Assembly: GCA_024762475.1 (NCBI GenBank)
Contig: JANTHJ010000007.1
Location: 1-61,218, forward strand
Source: Chromatiales bacterium
GTDB taxonomy: Bacteria; Pseudomonadota; Gammaproteobacteria; Chromatiales; Chromatiaceae
Direction: 5' to 3'
Length of the DNA stretch: 61,218 nt
This document shows positions 53,571 to 61,218 of the stretch, one piece after another. Position 1 is the first letter of the stretch. Each line of letters starts with the position of its first letter. Under the pieces are notes generated by a model that saw only the letters and a list, made by a program, of their open reading frames with translations, was not told the DNA's origin and did no database searches. The position numbers and the translations under genes were made by a program.

Positions 53571-53813
53571 ATGGGATTTGGCGGAATCAGTATCTGGCAG
53601 TTGTTGATTATCCTGGCGATCGTGTTGCTGTTGTTCGGAACCAAGCGGCTGCGCAATATCGGCAGCGACCTGGGCGGCGCGGTCAAGGGCTTCAAGAAGG
53701 CCATGACCGACGAGGAGAAGAAGAAGGCGGAGGAGACGACGCAGAAGCTCGAGGCCGACGAGAAGGTGATCGAGGGCGAGGCAGTAAAGGAAGAGGACAA
53801 GCACAAGTCCTGA
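53571..53813 (+). CDS. tatA: Sec-independent translocase subunit TatA
   Basis: This 80-residue protein has one N-terminal membrane helix ([16 protein letters not shown]), the conserved [10 protein letters not shown] hinge and an amphipathic helix [12 protein letters not shown] charged C-terminal tail follows. It forms the Tat pore for folded proteins. GGAG precedes the ATG by seven bases. It follows hisE by 80 bases, and hisE-tatABC is a common gammaproteobacterial order. Confidence 0.95.
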   Translation: MGFGGISIWQLLIILAIVLLLFGTKRLRNIGSDLGGAVKGFKKAMTDEEKKKAEETTQKLEADEKVIEGEAVKEEDKHKS

Positions 53814-53823
53814 GTCCACGGCG

Positions 53824-54195
53824 ATGTTCGATATCGGATTCTTCGAGCTGCTCCTGATCGGTGTGGTGGCGCTACTGGTGATCGGCCCCGAGCGCCTGCC
53901 CACGGTTGCCCGCCAGGCCGGTGCCTGGATGGGACGGGCACGGCGGTTTGTGCGTAGCGTCAAAGACGATATCGATCGGGAGATCCAGGCCGAGGAATAC
54001 AAACGCCTGCTCGAAGAGCAGAACATCGCCAAGCCGGTGCACGAGATCATCGAGGAGACCCGGGATGATCTCCGGGATATCGGCCAGCAGACCCGCGAGG
54101 CGGTCGAGAGTGTCGCCGCAGACAAAGGCGATGCCGAGGCCAGTGCCCCGGCCGAAGCTGGCCAAAAGCCCGAAGGAGATACCAGCAAGACATGA
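53824..54195 (+). CDS. tatB: Sec-independent translocase subunit TatB
   Basis: This 123-residue protein begins [20 protein letters not shown], with GPERLP in place of TatA's FGTKRL, which marks TatB. Long charged helices follow. TatB with TatC binds twin-arginine signal peptides. It lies ten bases after tatA and overlaps tatC as ATGA. Confidence 0.95.
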   Translation: MFDIGFFELLLIGVVALLVIGPERLPTVARQAGAWMGRARRFVRSVKDDIDREIQAEEYKRLLEEQNIAKPVHEIIEETRDDLRDIGQQTREAVESVAADKGDAEASAPAEAGQKPEGDTSKT

Positions 54196-55325
54196 GCGAT
54201 CAGCTTCCGGAACAGCCGTTCATGTCCCACCTCCTGGAGCTGCGCGACCGTCTGATGCGCTCGGTGCTGGCGGTGCTGGTGCTGTTGTTGGTCTTGTTCC
54301 CCTTTGGCAACGACATCTATACCTTCGTCGCCGAGCCCCTGATGAAGGTGCTGCCGGAGGGGACCTCCATGATCGCCACCAAGGTGGCCTCGCCCTTCCT
54401 GACGCCCTTCAAGCTCTCCCTGGTGACCGCTGTCTTCCTGGCGATGCCTTACCTGCTGTACCAGCTATGGTCCTTCATTGCGCCGGGACTCTATCAGCAC
54501 GAGAAACGTCTCGCCCTGCCGCTGCTCGCCTCGAGTATCGCACTGTTCTATCTCGGTGCCGCCTTCGCCTATGTGGCGGTATTCCCTCTGGTGTTCGCCT
54601 TCCTCACCAGCACCGCGCCCGAGGGTGTATTGGTGATGACCGACATCAGCGAATATCTCGATTTCGTGCTGACGCTGTTCTTTGCCTTCGGGTTGGCCTT
54701 CCAGGTGCCGGTGGCCACCATCGTCCTGGTGCTCGCCGGTATCACCACGCCCGAGAAGCTGGCGGCCAAGCGGCCCTATGTGATCGTGGTGGCCTTCGTG
54801 GTCGGCATGCTGCTGACCCCGCCCGATGTGATCTCCCAGACCCTGCTTGCCGTGCCCATGTGGGTGCTGTTCGAACTTGGGGTGTTTCTGTCGCGGCTGG
54901 TGGTCAAGCAGCGGGCCGGGCGGGAAGCGTCGCAGGACGCCGAAGCGGCGCCGGCCATGGCGGCGGCTGTCGCCACCGGCGAGGCGGCCGCGCCACCTGC
55001 GGACGACGAATACCACCCGATGACCGATGACGAAATGGAGGCGGAGCTGGATGCGCTCGACGACGAGGAAGATGAAGATGTCGACATGCCTGAAGGCGAA
55101 TCTGCCAACGATTCGAGCGCCGTGGCGGAGGAGGGCGATGAGTCCCCCGCCGAACCGGAGCCCTTCGTCCCTGATGCCGTAGACGAAAAGCTCGAACAGG
55201 TCATGCGCCTGCGCGAGGAAGATCGCTACGAGGAGGCCCGTCGATTGCTCTACGAGATCCTGGTCGAGGGCAACGAGCTGCAGGTCAAGGTCGCGCGCAA
55301 TATTCTCGATCAGCTCGACAGTTGA
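54192..55325 (+). CDS. tatC: Sec-independent translocase TatC with long acidic C-terminal extension
   Basis: This protein has 377 residues, whereas TatC usually has about 250. The core (about 1-240) has six membrane helices, the signal-binding [14 protein letters not shown] and the [11 protein letters not shown] end. Then comes an Ala/Glu/Asp-rich linker with a strongly acidic stretch ([12 protein letters not shown]). It ends in a predicted helical hairpin ([20 protein letters not shown], about residues 330-377) like a TPR or the FimV C-terminal motif. The tail should face the cytoplasm. Its function is unknown, and a role in docking a partner or substrate is inference. Confidence 0.93.
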   Translation: MSDQLPEQPFMSHLLELRDRLMRSVLAVLVLLLVLFPFGNDIYTFVAEPLMKVLPEGTSMIATKVASPFLTPFKLSLVTAVFLAMPYLLYQLWSFIAPGLYQHEKRLALPLLASSIALFYLGAAFAYVAVFPLVFAFLTSTAPEGVLVMTDISEYLDFVLTLFFAFGLAFQVPVATIVLVLAGITTPEKLAAKRPYVIVVAFVVGMLLTPPDVISQTLLAVPMWVLFELGVFLSRLVVKQRAGREASQDAEAAPAMAAAVATGEAAAPPADDEYHPMTDDEMEAELDALDDEEDEDVDMPEGESANDSSAVAEEGDESPAEPEPFVPDAVDEKLEQVMRLREEDRYEEARRLLYEILVEGNELQVKVARNILDQLDS

Positions 55326-55396
55326 ACTGTCCTCGAGTCGACGGGTCCGATAAAAGGACGAAATACGACAAAACCCCTGTCATGTGGAGATCGGCC

Positions 55397-57229
55397 ATGA
55401 ATCGGCTTCTCGCCCTGGTGCTGATGTTCCTTGCGATCCCGGCGTCGGCCCTGCAGAACCAGCTGGCTGGTCATGCGTCTCCCTATCTGGCCATGCATGG
55501 CCAGGATCCGGTGGCCTGGCAGGAATGGCGGCCTGAAGTCCTCGATCTGGCCCGCGAGCAGGGCAAGCTCGTGTTTATCTCCAGCGGATATTTCTCCTGT
55601 CATTGGTGCCATGTGATGCAACGGGAGAGCTATCAGAACCCGGAGATCGCGGCTTTCTTGAACAAGCACTTCATTCCGGTGAAGGTAGACCGCGAGTTGA
55701 ACCCGGCGCTCGACGCTTATCTCATCGACTATGTCGAGCGTACGCAGGGGAGGGCTGGTTGGCCGCTGAATCTGTTTCTCACCCCTGAGGGCTACCCCTT
55801 GGTGGGAATGACCTACCTCCCCCCCGATCAGTTTGCGCGAGTGATCGCCCGGCTCGCGGGCGCCTGGGACAAGCAGTCGGACCAGATGCGCCAGGTCGCA
55901 CGCCAGGCGCTGCTCGAGCTCACCGCGGACGCCGCACAGCAAAGGCCAGAGCCGGTGCCCCCGAAGCAGCTGCGTGAGCGCTTCCTGCGCCAGGTGCTGG
56001 CCTATGCAGATCCCCTCGAAGGCGGATTCGGCGAGCAGAACAAGTTCCCCATGACGCCCCAGCTGGCGGCGGTACTGGCGCTGACCGTGAGGGGTTCACA
56101 CCGCCAGGTGGACCAGTGGCTGAAGCTGACGCTCGACCAGATGGCCGCCCAGGGACTGCGCGACCACTTGGCGGGTGGCTTCTTCCGCTATGCGGTCGAC
56201 CCGTCCTGGCATGTGCCGCATTTCGAAAAGATGCTCTATACCCAGGCGCTGTTGGCACGCATCTATCTTGCCGCCGCCCAGCGCTATGGCGATCGGCAAT
56301 ATGCGGATATCGCTGCCCAGACGCTGGACTTCATCCTGAAGGACATGCGGGGCAGGGATGGGATGTTCATTGCCAGCCTGTCAGCCGTGGATGAAAAGGG
56401 CGAGGAGGGTGCTGTCTATCTCTGGCAGGCCGATGAGCTGGAGCAACTGCTCGGCAAGCAAGACGCGGCGCTGGCGCGAAGCTATTGGGCGATGACCGGC
56501 CCCCCCACGGTCGAGGGCGGATATCTGCCAAGGCGGGGGGAGAGAATCGAGGCGCTGGCCAAGAGCGAAGGGGTCGAGGTGCCGGTCATGGCCGAGCGAA
56601 TTGCCGATATACAGCAGCGCCTGCTGAAAGCACGGAGCCAGCGGGGCCTGCCTGCCGATACCAAGACGTTGGCCGGATGGAACGGTCTGGTCTTGGGCAG
56701 CCTCGCGCTGGCCGGCAAGCAGTTGGGTCGCAGCGACTATCTGGATGCTGCCCGGCAACTGGCACGAGACATCCAGAAGCAGTTGTGGCATGGCGATACA
56801 CTGTGGCGCTCGGCCAAGGCGGGCCAGCCAGTCGGGCAGGCCAGCCTTGCCGATTACGCGTATCTTGCAGAGGGCCTCGATCTGCTGGCCAACAGCGTGG
56901 ACGACCCTTCTCTGGCCACCTGGAGGGACACGCTGGTGCAACAGGCCTGGCGTCGATTCCATGGCCCGCGTGGCTGGCGCGAAGCGGAAAAACTGCCGCT
57001 GCCCGGCATGGGCGAGTCCCCCGTCCTCCAGGACGGTGCCCTCCCCGCCAGCCCGGCGGTGTTGCTGGGGGTCACCTTACGGGGAGACAGTTCTCGCCTG
57101 ATAAAGTCGGCCCAGGAGGCGCTGTCCCAGGCGTTGCCCCGGATCCAGGAGGAACCCTTCTGGTATCCCGGCTGGGTCGGGCTTGCGCGCAAAGACCAGG
57201 CAACGTTGCCCAGTGAGGCCGCGAACTGA
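55397..57229 (+). CDS. Exported DUF255 thioredoxin-domain protein (YyaL/SSP411-like)
   Basis: This 610-residue protein has an N-terminal thioredoxin-like DUF255 domain, with CHWC at 68-71 in FSCHWCHVM. An (alpha/alpha)6 glycosidase-like domain follows (GGFFRYAVDPSWHVPHFEKM and TLAGWNGLVLGSLALAG). Unlike most relatives it has a signal peptide (RLLALVLMFLAIPASA) and is likely periplasmic. The function of the family is unknown; a redox role for CHWC is possible. GGAG seven bases before ATG 55397 sets the start; the ATG at 55382 lacks one. It lies after tatABC and is convergent with a cytochrome. Confidence 0.85.
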   Translation: MNRLLALVLMFLAIPASALQNQLAGHASPYLAMHGQDPVAWQEWRPEVLDLAREQGKLVFISSGYFSCHWCHVMQRESYQNPEIAAFLNKHFIPVKVDRELNPALDAYLIDYVERTQGRAGWPLNLFLTPEGYPLVGMTYLPPDQFARVIARLAGAWDKQSDQMRQVARQALLELTADAAQQRPEPVPPKQLRERFLRQVLAYADPLEGGFGEQNKFPMTPQLAAVLALTVRGSHRQVDQWLKLTLDQMAAQGLRDHLAGGFFRYAVDPSWHVPHFEKMLYTQALLARIYLAAAQRYGDRQYADIAAQTLDFILKDMRGRDGMFIASLSAVDEKGEEGAVYLWQADELEQLLGKQDAALARSYWAMTGPPTVEGGYLPRRGERIEALAKSEGVEVPVMAERIADIQQRLLKARSQRGLPADTKTLAGWNGLVLGSLALAGKQLGRSDYLDAARQLARDIQKQLWHGDTLWRSAKAGQPVGQASLADYAYLAEGLDLLANSVDDPSLATWRDTLVQQAWRRFHGPRGWREAEKLPLPGMGESPVLQDGALPASPAVLLGVTLRGDSSRLIKSAQEALSQALPRIQEEPFWYPGWVGLARKDQATLPSEAAN

Positions 57230-57242
57230 CTACGTCAGGGCG

Positions 57243-57980
57243 TTACCTGTGGGGCATCTCCTGCTGAAGGTAGGTCACGATGTCGGCGGCAGGCTGGATG
57301 CTGAAGGCGCGTAGTGCCGGCATCTCCGCCCCCGGCTGTCCGTTGAGGATCTTGTGCATGACCTCCCAGGGATCTTCTTTCGCCAGCCTGCCCAGTGGAG
57401 GCGTCGCCTCGCCCTTTCCGTCGATCCCGTGGCAGCCGACGCAGGCCGTCTGGTAGTACTCTCTGCCACGCCGGACACTCCCCATCCCCCGGTTGGTCTC
57501 ACGGTCGATATAGTGGTCCATCGGAAAGGTGCCGCGGGCGACAAAGGCGGCAAGGTCGTAGACGTCGGTCGTATTCAGCGTTCCGGGTCCGTAGCCGTGA
57601 AACCGGTCGCTCAGAATGCTGGCCAGCTTCTTGGGGGTCGTCCGATAGGCATCACGGATGCCGCGGAAGCCGGTCAGGTGTTTCCCCTTCCCATAGGCAC
57701 CTTCCACCCCGAGGTAGTCCCAGCCATGGCATTCCTTGCAGCGCCAGTCTGTACCGTTATTGCCGCGGAATTTCCCTGCGGGCGGGTAGGCGGGGTGCGC
57801 AACTTTCGGGCGCTCTATGCCCTTCTCCTCGAACCAGTTGTCATACAGGCGTCCACCGCGCGCAATCGAATACATGTCGGAGTAGACCGGCTCGGCAGAC
57901 GCCTGGTCTTGTGCGGCAATGGCCCATAGGGGCGACAGCAGGCCCGATACGATCACAACAATCATTCCAAGACGGTTCAT
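57243..57980 (-). CDS. Exported di-haem cytochrome c
   Basis: The 245-residue product has a signal peptide (IVVIVSGLLSPLWAIA) and two CxxCH motifs, CKECH (in WRCKECHGWDYLG) and CVGCH (in TACVGCHGIDGKG). The first motif lies in a GNNGTDWRCKECHGWDY context and the second in a cytochrome c class I domain. It is a periplasmic electron carrier; partner unknown. AAGGAGG eight bases upstream fixes the ATG at 57980. It is convergent with the DUF255 gene. Confidence 0.85.
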   Translation of the reverse strand: MNRLGMIVVIVSGLLSPLWAIAAQDQASAEPVYSDMYSIARGGRLYDNWFEEKGIERPKVAHPAYPPAGKFRGNNGTDWRCKECHGWDYLGVEGAYGKGKHLTGFRGIRDAYRTTPKKLASILSDRFHGYGPGTLNTTDVYDLAAFVARGTFPMDHYIDRETNRGMGSVRRGREYYQTACVGCHGIDGKGEATPPLGRLAKEDPWEVMHKILNGQPGAEMPALRAFSIQPAADIVTYLQQEMPHR

Positions 57981-58413
57981 CGCTGATACCTCCTTGCCCG
58001 GTTCCCGAGATATGCGCCCTTGCTGCCGCCACTGAGGCAAGCTGCGCAAGGTCTCCGTGATGGCCGGATCCCGCATCGGCCTGTATTGATGATATCTTCC
58101 AACGCGGGTTAATCAATGTCCGCGGATTTTGTCGTTGCGGCTGGCTGGCAATCCTGAATATTTCACCCGGCAGCCAGAAAATACTGGTAATTTACGGATA
58201 ACCATGAACATTTTTTCGTCTATCGACGGGGAACGAATTGTGACCAGGCCTATGCTGGACGCGCCCTCGTACCGATCTGGCCGGCGTCAAGCGACATTTC
58301 CTCTCTCTTCGACAGGCGGGCCTATTCGGCGAATTCGATCAGTTCAGTCGATTGCTATCTGCGGATTGGCGGCCAAACAGTGTTAACCGACCGATTGCCA
58401 GGAGTTCGAGCAG
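57981..58413. other. Gap between cytochrome and amidohydrolase genes
   Basis: These 433 bases hold no convincing gene; a frame of 85 codons at 58129 reads through a solo MITE end and lacks a ribosome site or recognisable motif. The divergent promoters must lie here. Nothing else was recognised. Confidence 0.6.
58153..58170. repeat. Solo MITE terminal repeat
   Basis: CCTGAATATTTCACCCGG matches the 18-bp terminal repeat of the element at 43366-43617 at 17 positions. No partner end was found nearby, so it is a solo end or the remnant of a deleted or decayed copy. Confidence 0.6.
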
Positions 58414-59367
58414 ATGTGTCTGTGGCCTGCATTCAAATATGGCGTTGCCGCAAGTGTCATGGCCGTGTTCATGGTTGCCGTGCCGGGCAGTGCCTGGGGC
58501 CGGGTGCCGGTCGACCTTCCGGTGTTCGACGTACATACCCACTACAAATGGGATCAGGCAGAGGTGACCTCGGCAGAGGAGGTCATCGATTATCTCGACC
58601 GGGCCGGTGTGACCCGCGCCGTGGTGATCGGCACCCCGGCGACGCTTGCCCTGAAGGTCAAGCGGCTGGCGCCGGAGCGCATTGTCGCCTTCTACGGTCC
58701 TTACCTGGCCTCGGGCCTCGAGAAGTTCACCTGGCAATCCCGCTCCGCATTGCTCGATGAGGTCCGGGATGGCCTGCTCAGCGGCCAGTACGGAGGGATC
58801 GGTGAGCTGCATTTGATCGGCGGGATGTCGAACCGTTGGGATCGTATCCCGGTGCTAGCAGGGCTGCTGCAGCTGGCACGCAAGCATGACGTGCCGGTGA
58901 TGATCCATACCGAGTATTCCTCTCCCCATCCGACTCTCAGATTGTGTCGCGCGAATCAGGACATCCGAATCCTTCTGGCCCACGCCGGGGCTACGCTGAA
59001 GCCCGGGGACGTTGCCCGGATTCTCGACGCATGCCCGAATCTTTCTGCCGACCTCGCCGCGCGCGACCCCTGGCGTTATCTGGCCTATCCCATCACCGAC
59101 GAGGAGGAACGTTTGCTGCCGGCATGGCGGGAGCTGATATTGCGATACCCCAATCGTTTCATGATTGGTTCGGATACCGTCTGGCCGGTGGACCGGGTGT
59201 CCGACTGGGACGAGGCCGATACAGGATGGGAGCAGCTCGAGAGGTTCCTCGGCTTCCACCGTAGATGGCTGTCCGATCTTCCGGAACCGGTTAGGCAAGC
59301 GGTTGCCTGGAAGAATGCGGAGAGGTTCTTCGACAAGGCCTCGCGGCCGGCGACGGGCAACCAGTGA
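58414..59367 (+). CDS. Exported amidohydrolase-family (TIM barrel) protein
   Basis: The 317-residue protein has a signal peptide (AASVMAVFMVAVPGSAWG). The metal-dependent hydrolase landmarks are FDVHTHY (HxH), IHTEYSS, LAHAG and GSDTVWP, matching the amidohydrolase-2 family. It is predicted to be periplasmic, which is less common for this family. The substrate is unknown. CAGGAG lies nine bases before the ATG. It runs in the same direction as the SulP gene, 166 bases away. Confidence 0.78.
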   Translation: MCLWPAFKYGVAASVMAVFMVAVPGSAWGRVPVDLPVFDVHTHYKWDQAEVTSAEEVIDYLDRAGVTRAVVIGTPATLALKVKRLAPERIVAFYGPYLASGLEKFTWQSRSALLDEVRDGLLSGQYGGIGELHLIGGMSNRWDRIPVLAGLLQLARKHDVPVMIHTEYSSPHPTLRLCRANQDIRILLAHAGATLKPGDVARILDACPNLSADLAARDPWRYLAYPITDEEERLLPAWRELILRYPNRFMIGSDTVWPVDRVSDWDEADTGWEQLERFLGFHRRWLSDLPEPVRQAVAWKNAERFFDKASRPATGNQ

Positions 59368-59533
59368 CGATGAGTTCGCTTGTTCATTGCCCACTTGTCC
59401 GGGGCTATTGGTGCATACTCGGCAGCCTTTTTATGGGCAATAGTATGGAGGTATGGATCTGGATGAAGGATGAGCACCTCCTGACCACTGCCAGGGAAAA
59501 CCTTGATCGTCCGCCGCGGAGCTGGCTGATTCC

Positions 59534-61210
59534 ATGACGATGCGTGTCTTCAACGAGATCCGGTTCGACAATCTGCGCGGCGACCTGTTCGGTGGCCTGA
59601 CGGCGGCTATTATCGCTCTTCCGATGGCCCTGGCGTTCGGTGTGGCCTCCGGCGCGGGTCCCGCCGCCGGTCTGTACGGGGCAGTCCTCGTGGGATTGTT
59701 CGCGGCGCTGTTCGGCGCCACCCCGACGCTGATTTCCGAGCCGACCGGCCCGATGACCGTAATCATGACGGCCGTCATCGCCAACCTGATTGCGCTCAAT
59801 CCGGAGCAGGGCCTTGCCATGGCCTTCACCGTGGTGATGATGGCCGGGCTGTTTCAGGTGCTGTTTGGCATTCTCAGGCTTGGCCACTATGTCACCATGA
59901 TGCCCTACACGGTCGTATCGGGCTTCATGACCGGTATCGGCCTCATTCTGATCATACTGCAGCTCGGCCCCTTCCTTGGCCACGCGCCGCCGCCGGGTGG
60001 CGTGCTCGGTACCCTGGAGAATCTGCCCTCGCTGGTGAGCGGGATCAAACCCACGGAAACCGCCCTTGCGATCTTCAGTTTTGGCCTGATCGTACTCTTT
60101 CCCGGGCGTCTGGTGCGCTTTATGCCGCCGCAGCTACTCGCGCTGGTGTTGGGCACGGTGCTCTCGGTGATCTTCCTTTCGGGTGATGAAATCCGCCGTA
60201 TCGGCGAGATACCGACCGGGCTTCCGGAGATCCAGATGCCAACATTCAGCGCGCAGCAGTGGTCGATGATGCTGATCGATGCGCTGGTGCTCGCCCTGCT
60301 CGGAAGTATCGACGCACTGCTCACCTCGGTGATCGCCGAAAACATGACGCGCAAGGAATCGGATGCCAACAAGGAGCTGATCGGCCAGGGCGTCGGCAAC
60401 TTCGCTTCCGGCCTGTTTGGTGGCCTGCCCGGCGCAGGGGCCACCATGGGTACCGTGCTGAACATCAAGACCGGCGGGCGGACCGCCCTGTCCGGGCTGG
60501 TTCGCGCCGGCATCCTCCTGACTGTCGTTCTTTGGGCTGCGGAGCTGACCGCGCAGATCCCGCTGGCGGTGCTTTCCGGTATCGCGCTCAAGGTCGGTTT
60601 CGACATCATCGACTGGTCCTTCCTGCGACGCGCACACGTCGTTTCCCGCAGAGCGGCCTGGATCATGTACGGCGTTATCGTGCTCACCGTATTTGTCGAC
60701 CTGATCACCGCAGTTGCGATCGGAGTGTTCATCGCCAACTTCCTGACGATCGAGCGCATGACCAAGATCCAGGGTGAGTCGGTCAAGACCATAGATCGGC
60801 CGGATCCGTCCAACAAACTGAATCGAGACGAATGCATGCTGCTGCAGCGGGCGCAGGGTAAGGTCCTAGTATTCGTTCTGCACGGTCCGCTGATGTTTGG
60901 CCTGGCCAAGGTAATCTCGCGGCGCTATGCGGTGCTGGACAGTCACGAGGCGCTGATCATCGATTTCCACGAAGTCCCGGTGCTGGGTGTTTCCTCCTCG
61001 CTTGCGCTGGAAGATATGATCCTGAGCGACCTGAAAGCCGGTCGGCCGGTCTACATTGCAGGGGCCAGCGAACAGATCAAGGAACGTTTGGGCAAGCTTG
61101 GTGTGCTCGAGAGGATACAGCCGGAGCATGTCGTGAATACACTCGAGGCCGCGCTAAGGGACGCCAACCGTTACCTTGAGGAAAAACGAGTTGCCAAAGC
61201 ACCTGAATAG
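59534..61210 (+). CDS. bicA: SulP family bicarbonate transporter, BicA-like
   Basis: This 558-residue transporter has about 12-14 membrane helices, then a cytoplasmic STAS domain (about 440-550, LVFVLHGPLMFGLAK). Landmarks are GGLTAAIIALPMALAFGVAS, PTLISEPTGPMTVIMTAVIA, and GSIDALLTSVIAENMTR. These match cyanobacterial BicA (Na+/HCO3- symport) more closely than sulfate SulP proteins, in my recollection of that sequence. Bicarbonate uptake is therefore likely but not proved. A weak GGAG lies about 12 bases before the ATG; a second ATG follows six bases later. The gene is complete, with its stop eight bases before the window end. Confidence 0.85.
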   Translation: MTMRVFNEIRFDNLRGDLFGGLTAAIIALPMALAFGVASGAGPAAGLYGAVLVGLFAALFGATPTLISEPTGPMTVIMTAVIANLIALNPEQGLAMAFTVVMMAGLFQVLFGILRLGHYVTMMPYTVVSGFMTGIGLILIILQLGPFLGHAPPPGGVLGTLENLPSLVSGIKPTETALAIFSFGLIVLFPGRLVRFMPPQLLALVLGTVLSVIFLSGDEIRRIGEIPTGLPEIQMPTFSAQQWSMMLIDALVLALLGSIDALLTSVIAENMTRKESDANKELIGQGVGNFASGLFGGLPGAGATMGTVLNIKTGGRTALSGLVRAGILLTVVLWAAELTAQIPLAVLSGIALKVGFDIIDWSFLRRAHVVSRRAAWIMYGVIVLTVFVDLITAVAIGVFIANFLTIERMTKIQGESVKTIDRPDPSNKLNRDECMLLQRAQGKVLVFVLHGPLMFGLAKVISRRYAVLDSHEALIIDFHEVPVLGVSSSLALEDMILSDLKAGRPVYIAGASEQIKERLGKLGVLERIQPEHVVNTLEAALRDANRYLEEKRVAKAPE

Positions 61211-61218
61211 CCATTGGC

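Noticed and set aside
58129-58386. An 85-codon frame between cytochrome and amidohydrolase genes
   Set aside because: It starts with TTG without a ribosome site, reads through the solo MITE end and shows no recognisable domain.

Overview
The window reads as a contiguous chromosomal segment of a GC-rich gammaproteobacterium. RnfABCDGE next to nth, metG divergent from apbC, hisBHAF-E followed by tatABC, EI-Ntr next to rppH, FimV and MlaA all point there. A BicA-like bicarbonate transporter, several c-type cytochromes and the repeat content suggest a Chromatiales-like, possibly autotrophic or sulfur-oxidising organism; that placement is inference. No rRNA, tRNA, CRISPR array, phage or intact insertion sequence was seen.

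Layout. 1-7.8 kb: HAD phosphatase, rppH, ptsP, a CPA1 antiporter, an FMN glutamate-synthase-like protein, and an HdeD/DUF5335 pair framed by inverted copies of an 84-bp repeat. 7.8-12.6 kb: ygiQ (with repeats read in frame), a small lipoprotein, and deaD. 12.8-15.7 kb: a complete hvfABCD-type operon, made of a periplasmic precursor with eight EGKCG motifs, an MNIO (DUF692) enzyme, its DUF2063 partner and a DoxX protein. This is the most notable system here: a predicted post-translationally modified, probably copper-binding peptide. 15.9-24.3 kb: DUF1841, nth, a hybrid sensor kinase, and rnfABCDGE on the opposite strand. 24.5-31.1 kb: fimV, then a di-haem peroxidase translationally coupled to a PAS-GGDEF-EAL protein.

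31-39.7 kb: metG, apbC, a His/Arg-rich secreted protein, an SH3/YgiM protein, an ABC ATPase, argF, argD (with a short leader carrying a promoter and an intrinsic terminator) and a Urate_ox_N membrane protein. 40-49.5 kb: a lone hydantoinase-B protein overlapping a NAGGN-type amidotransferase gene, grxD behind a MITE-like element, rnt, mlaA, a palindromic repeat, a proline iminopeptidase, and a coupled DUF1631/PilZ pair. 49.7-55.3 kb: dtd, hisBHAF and hisE (hisI absent), and tatABC, with a long acidic, TPR-like C-terminal tail on TatC. 55.4-61.2 kb: an exported DUF255 thioredoxin-like protein, a di-haem cytochrome c, an exported amidohydrolase, and a SulP/BicA transporter.

Themes. Several genes serve redox and energy metabolism (Rnf, di-haem proteins) and metal or iron-sulfur handling (hvf, ApbC, Grx4, the Fbp-like ATPase). 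Others serve c-di-GMP signalling (GGDEF-EAL, PilZ with DUF1631). Short palindromic repeats are frequent between genes, and in one case inside a gene.
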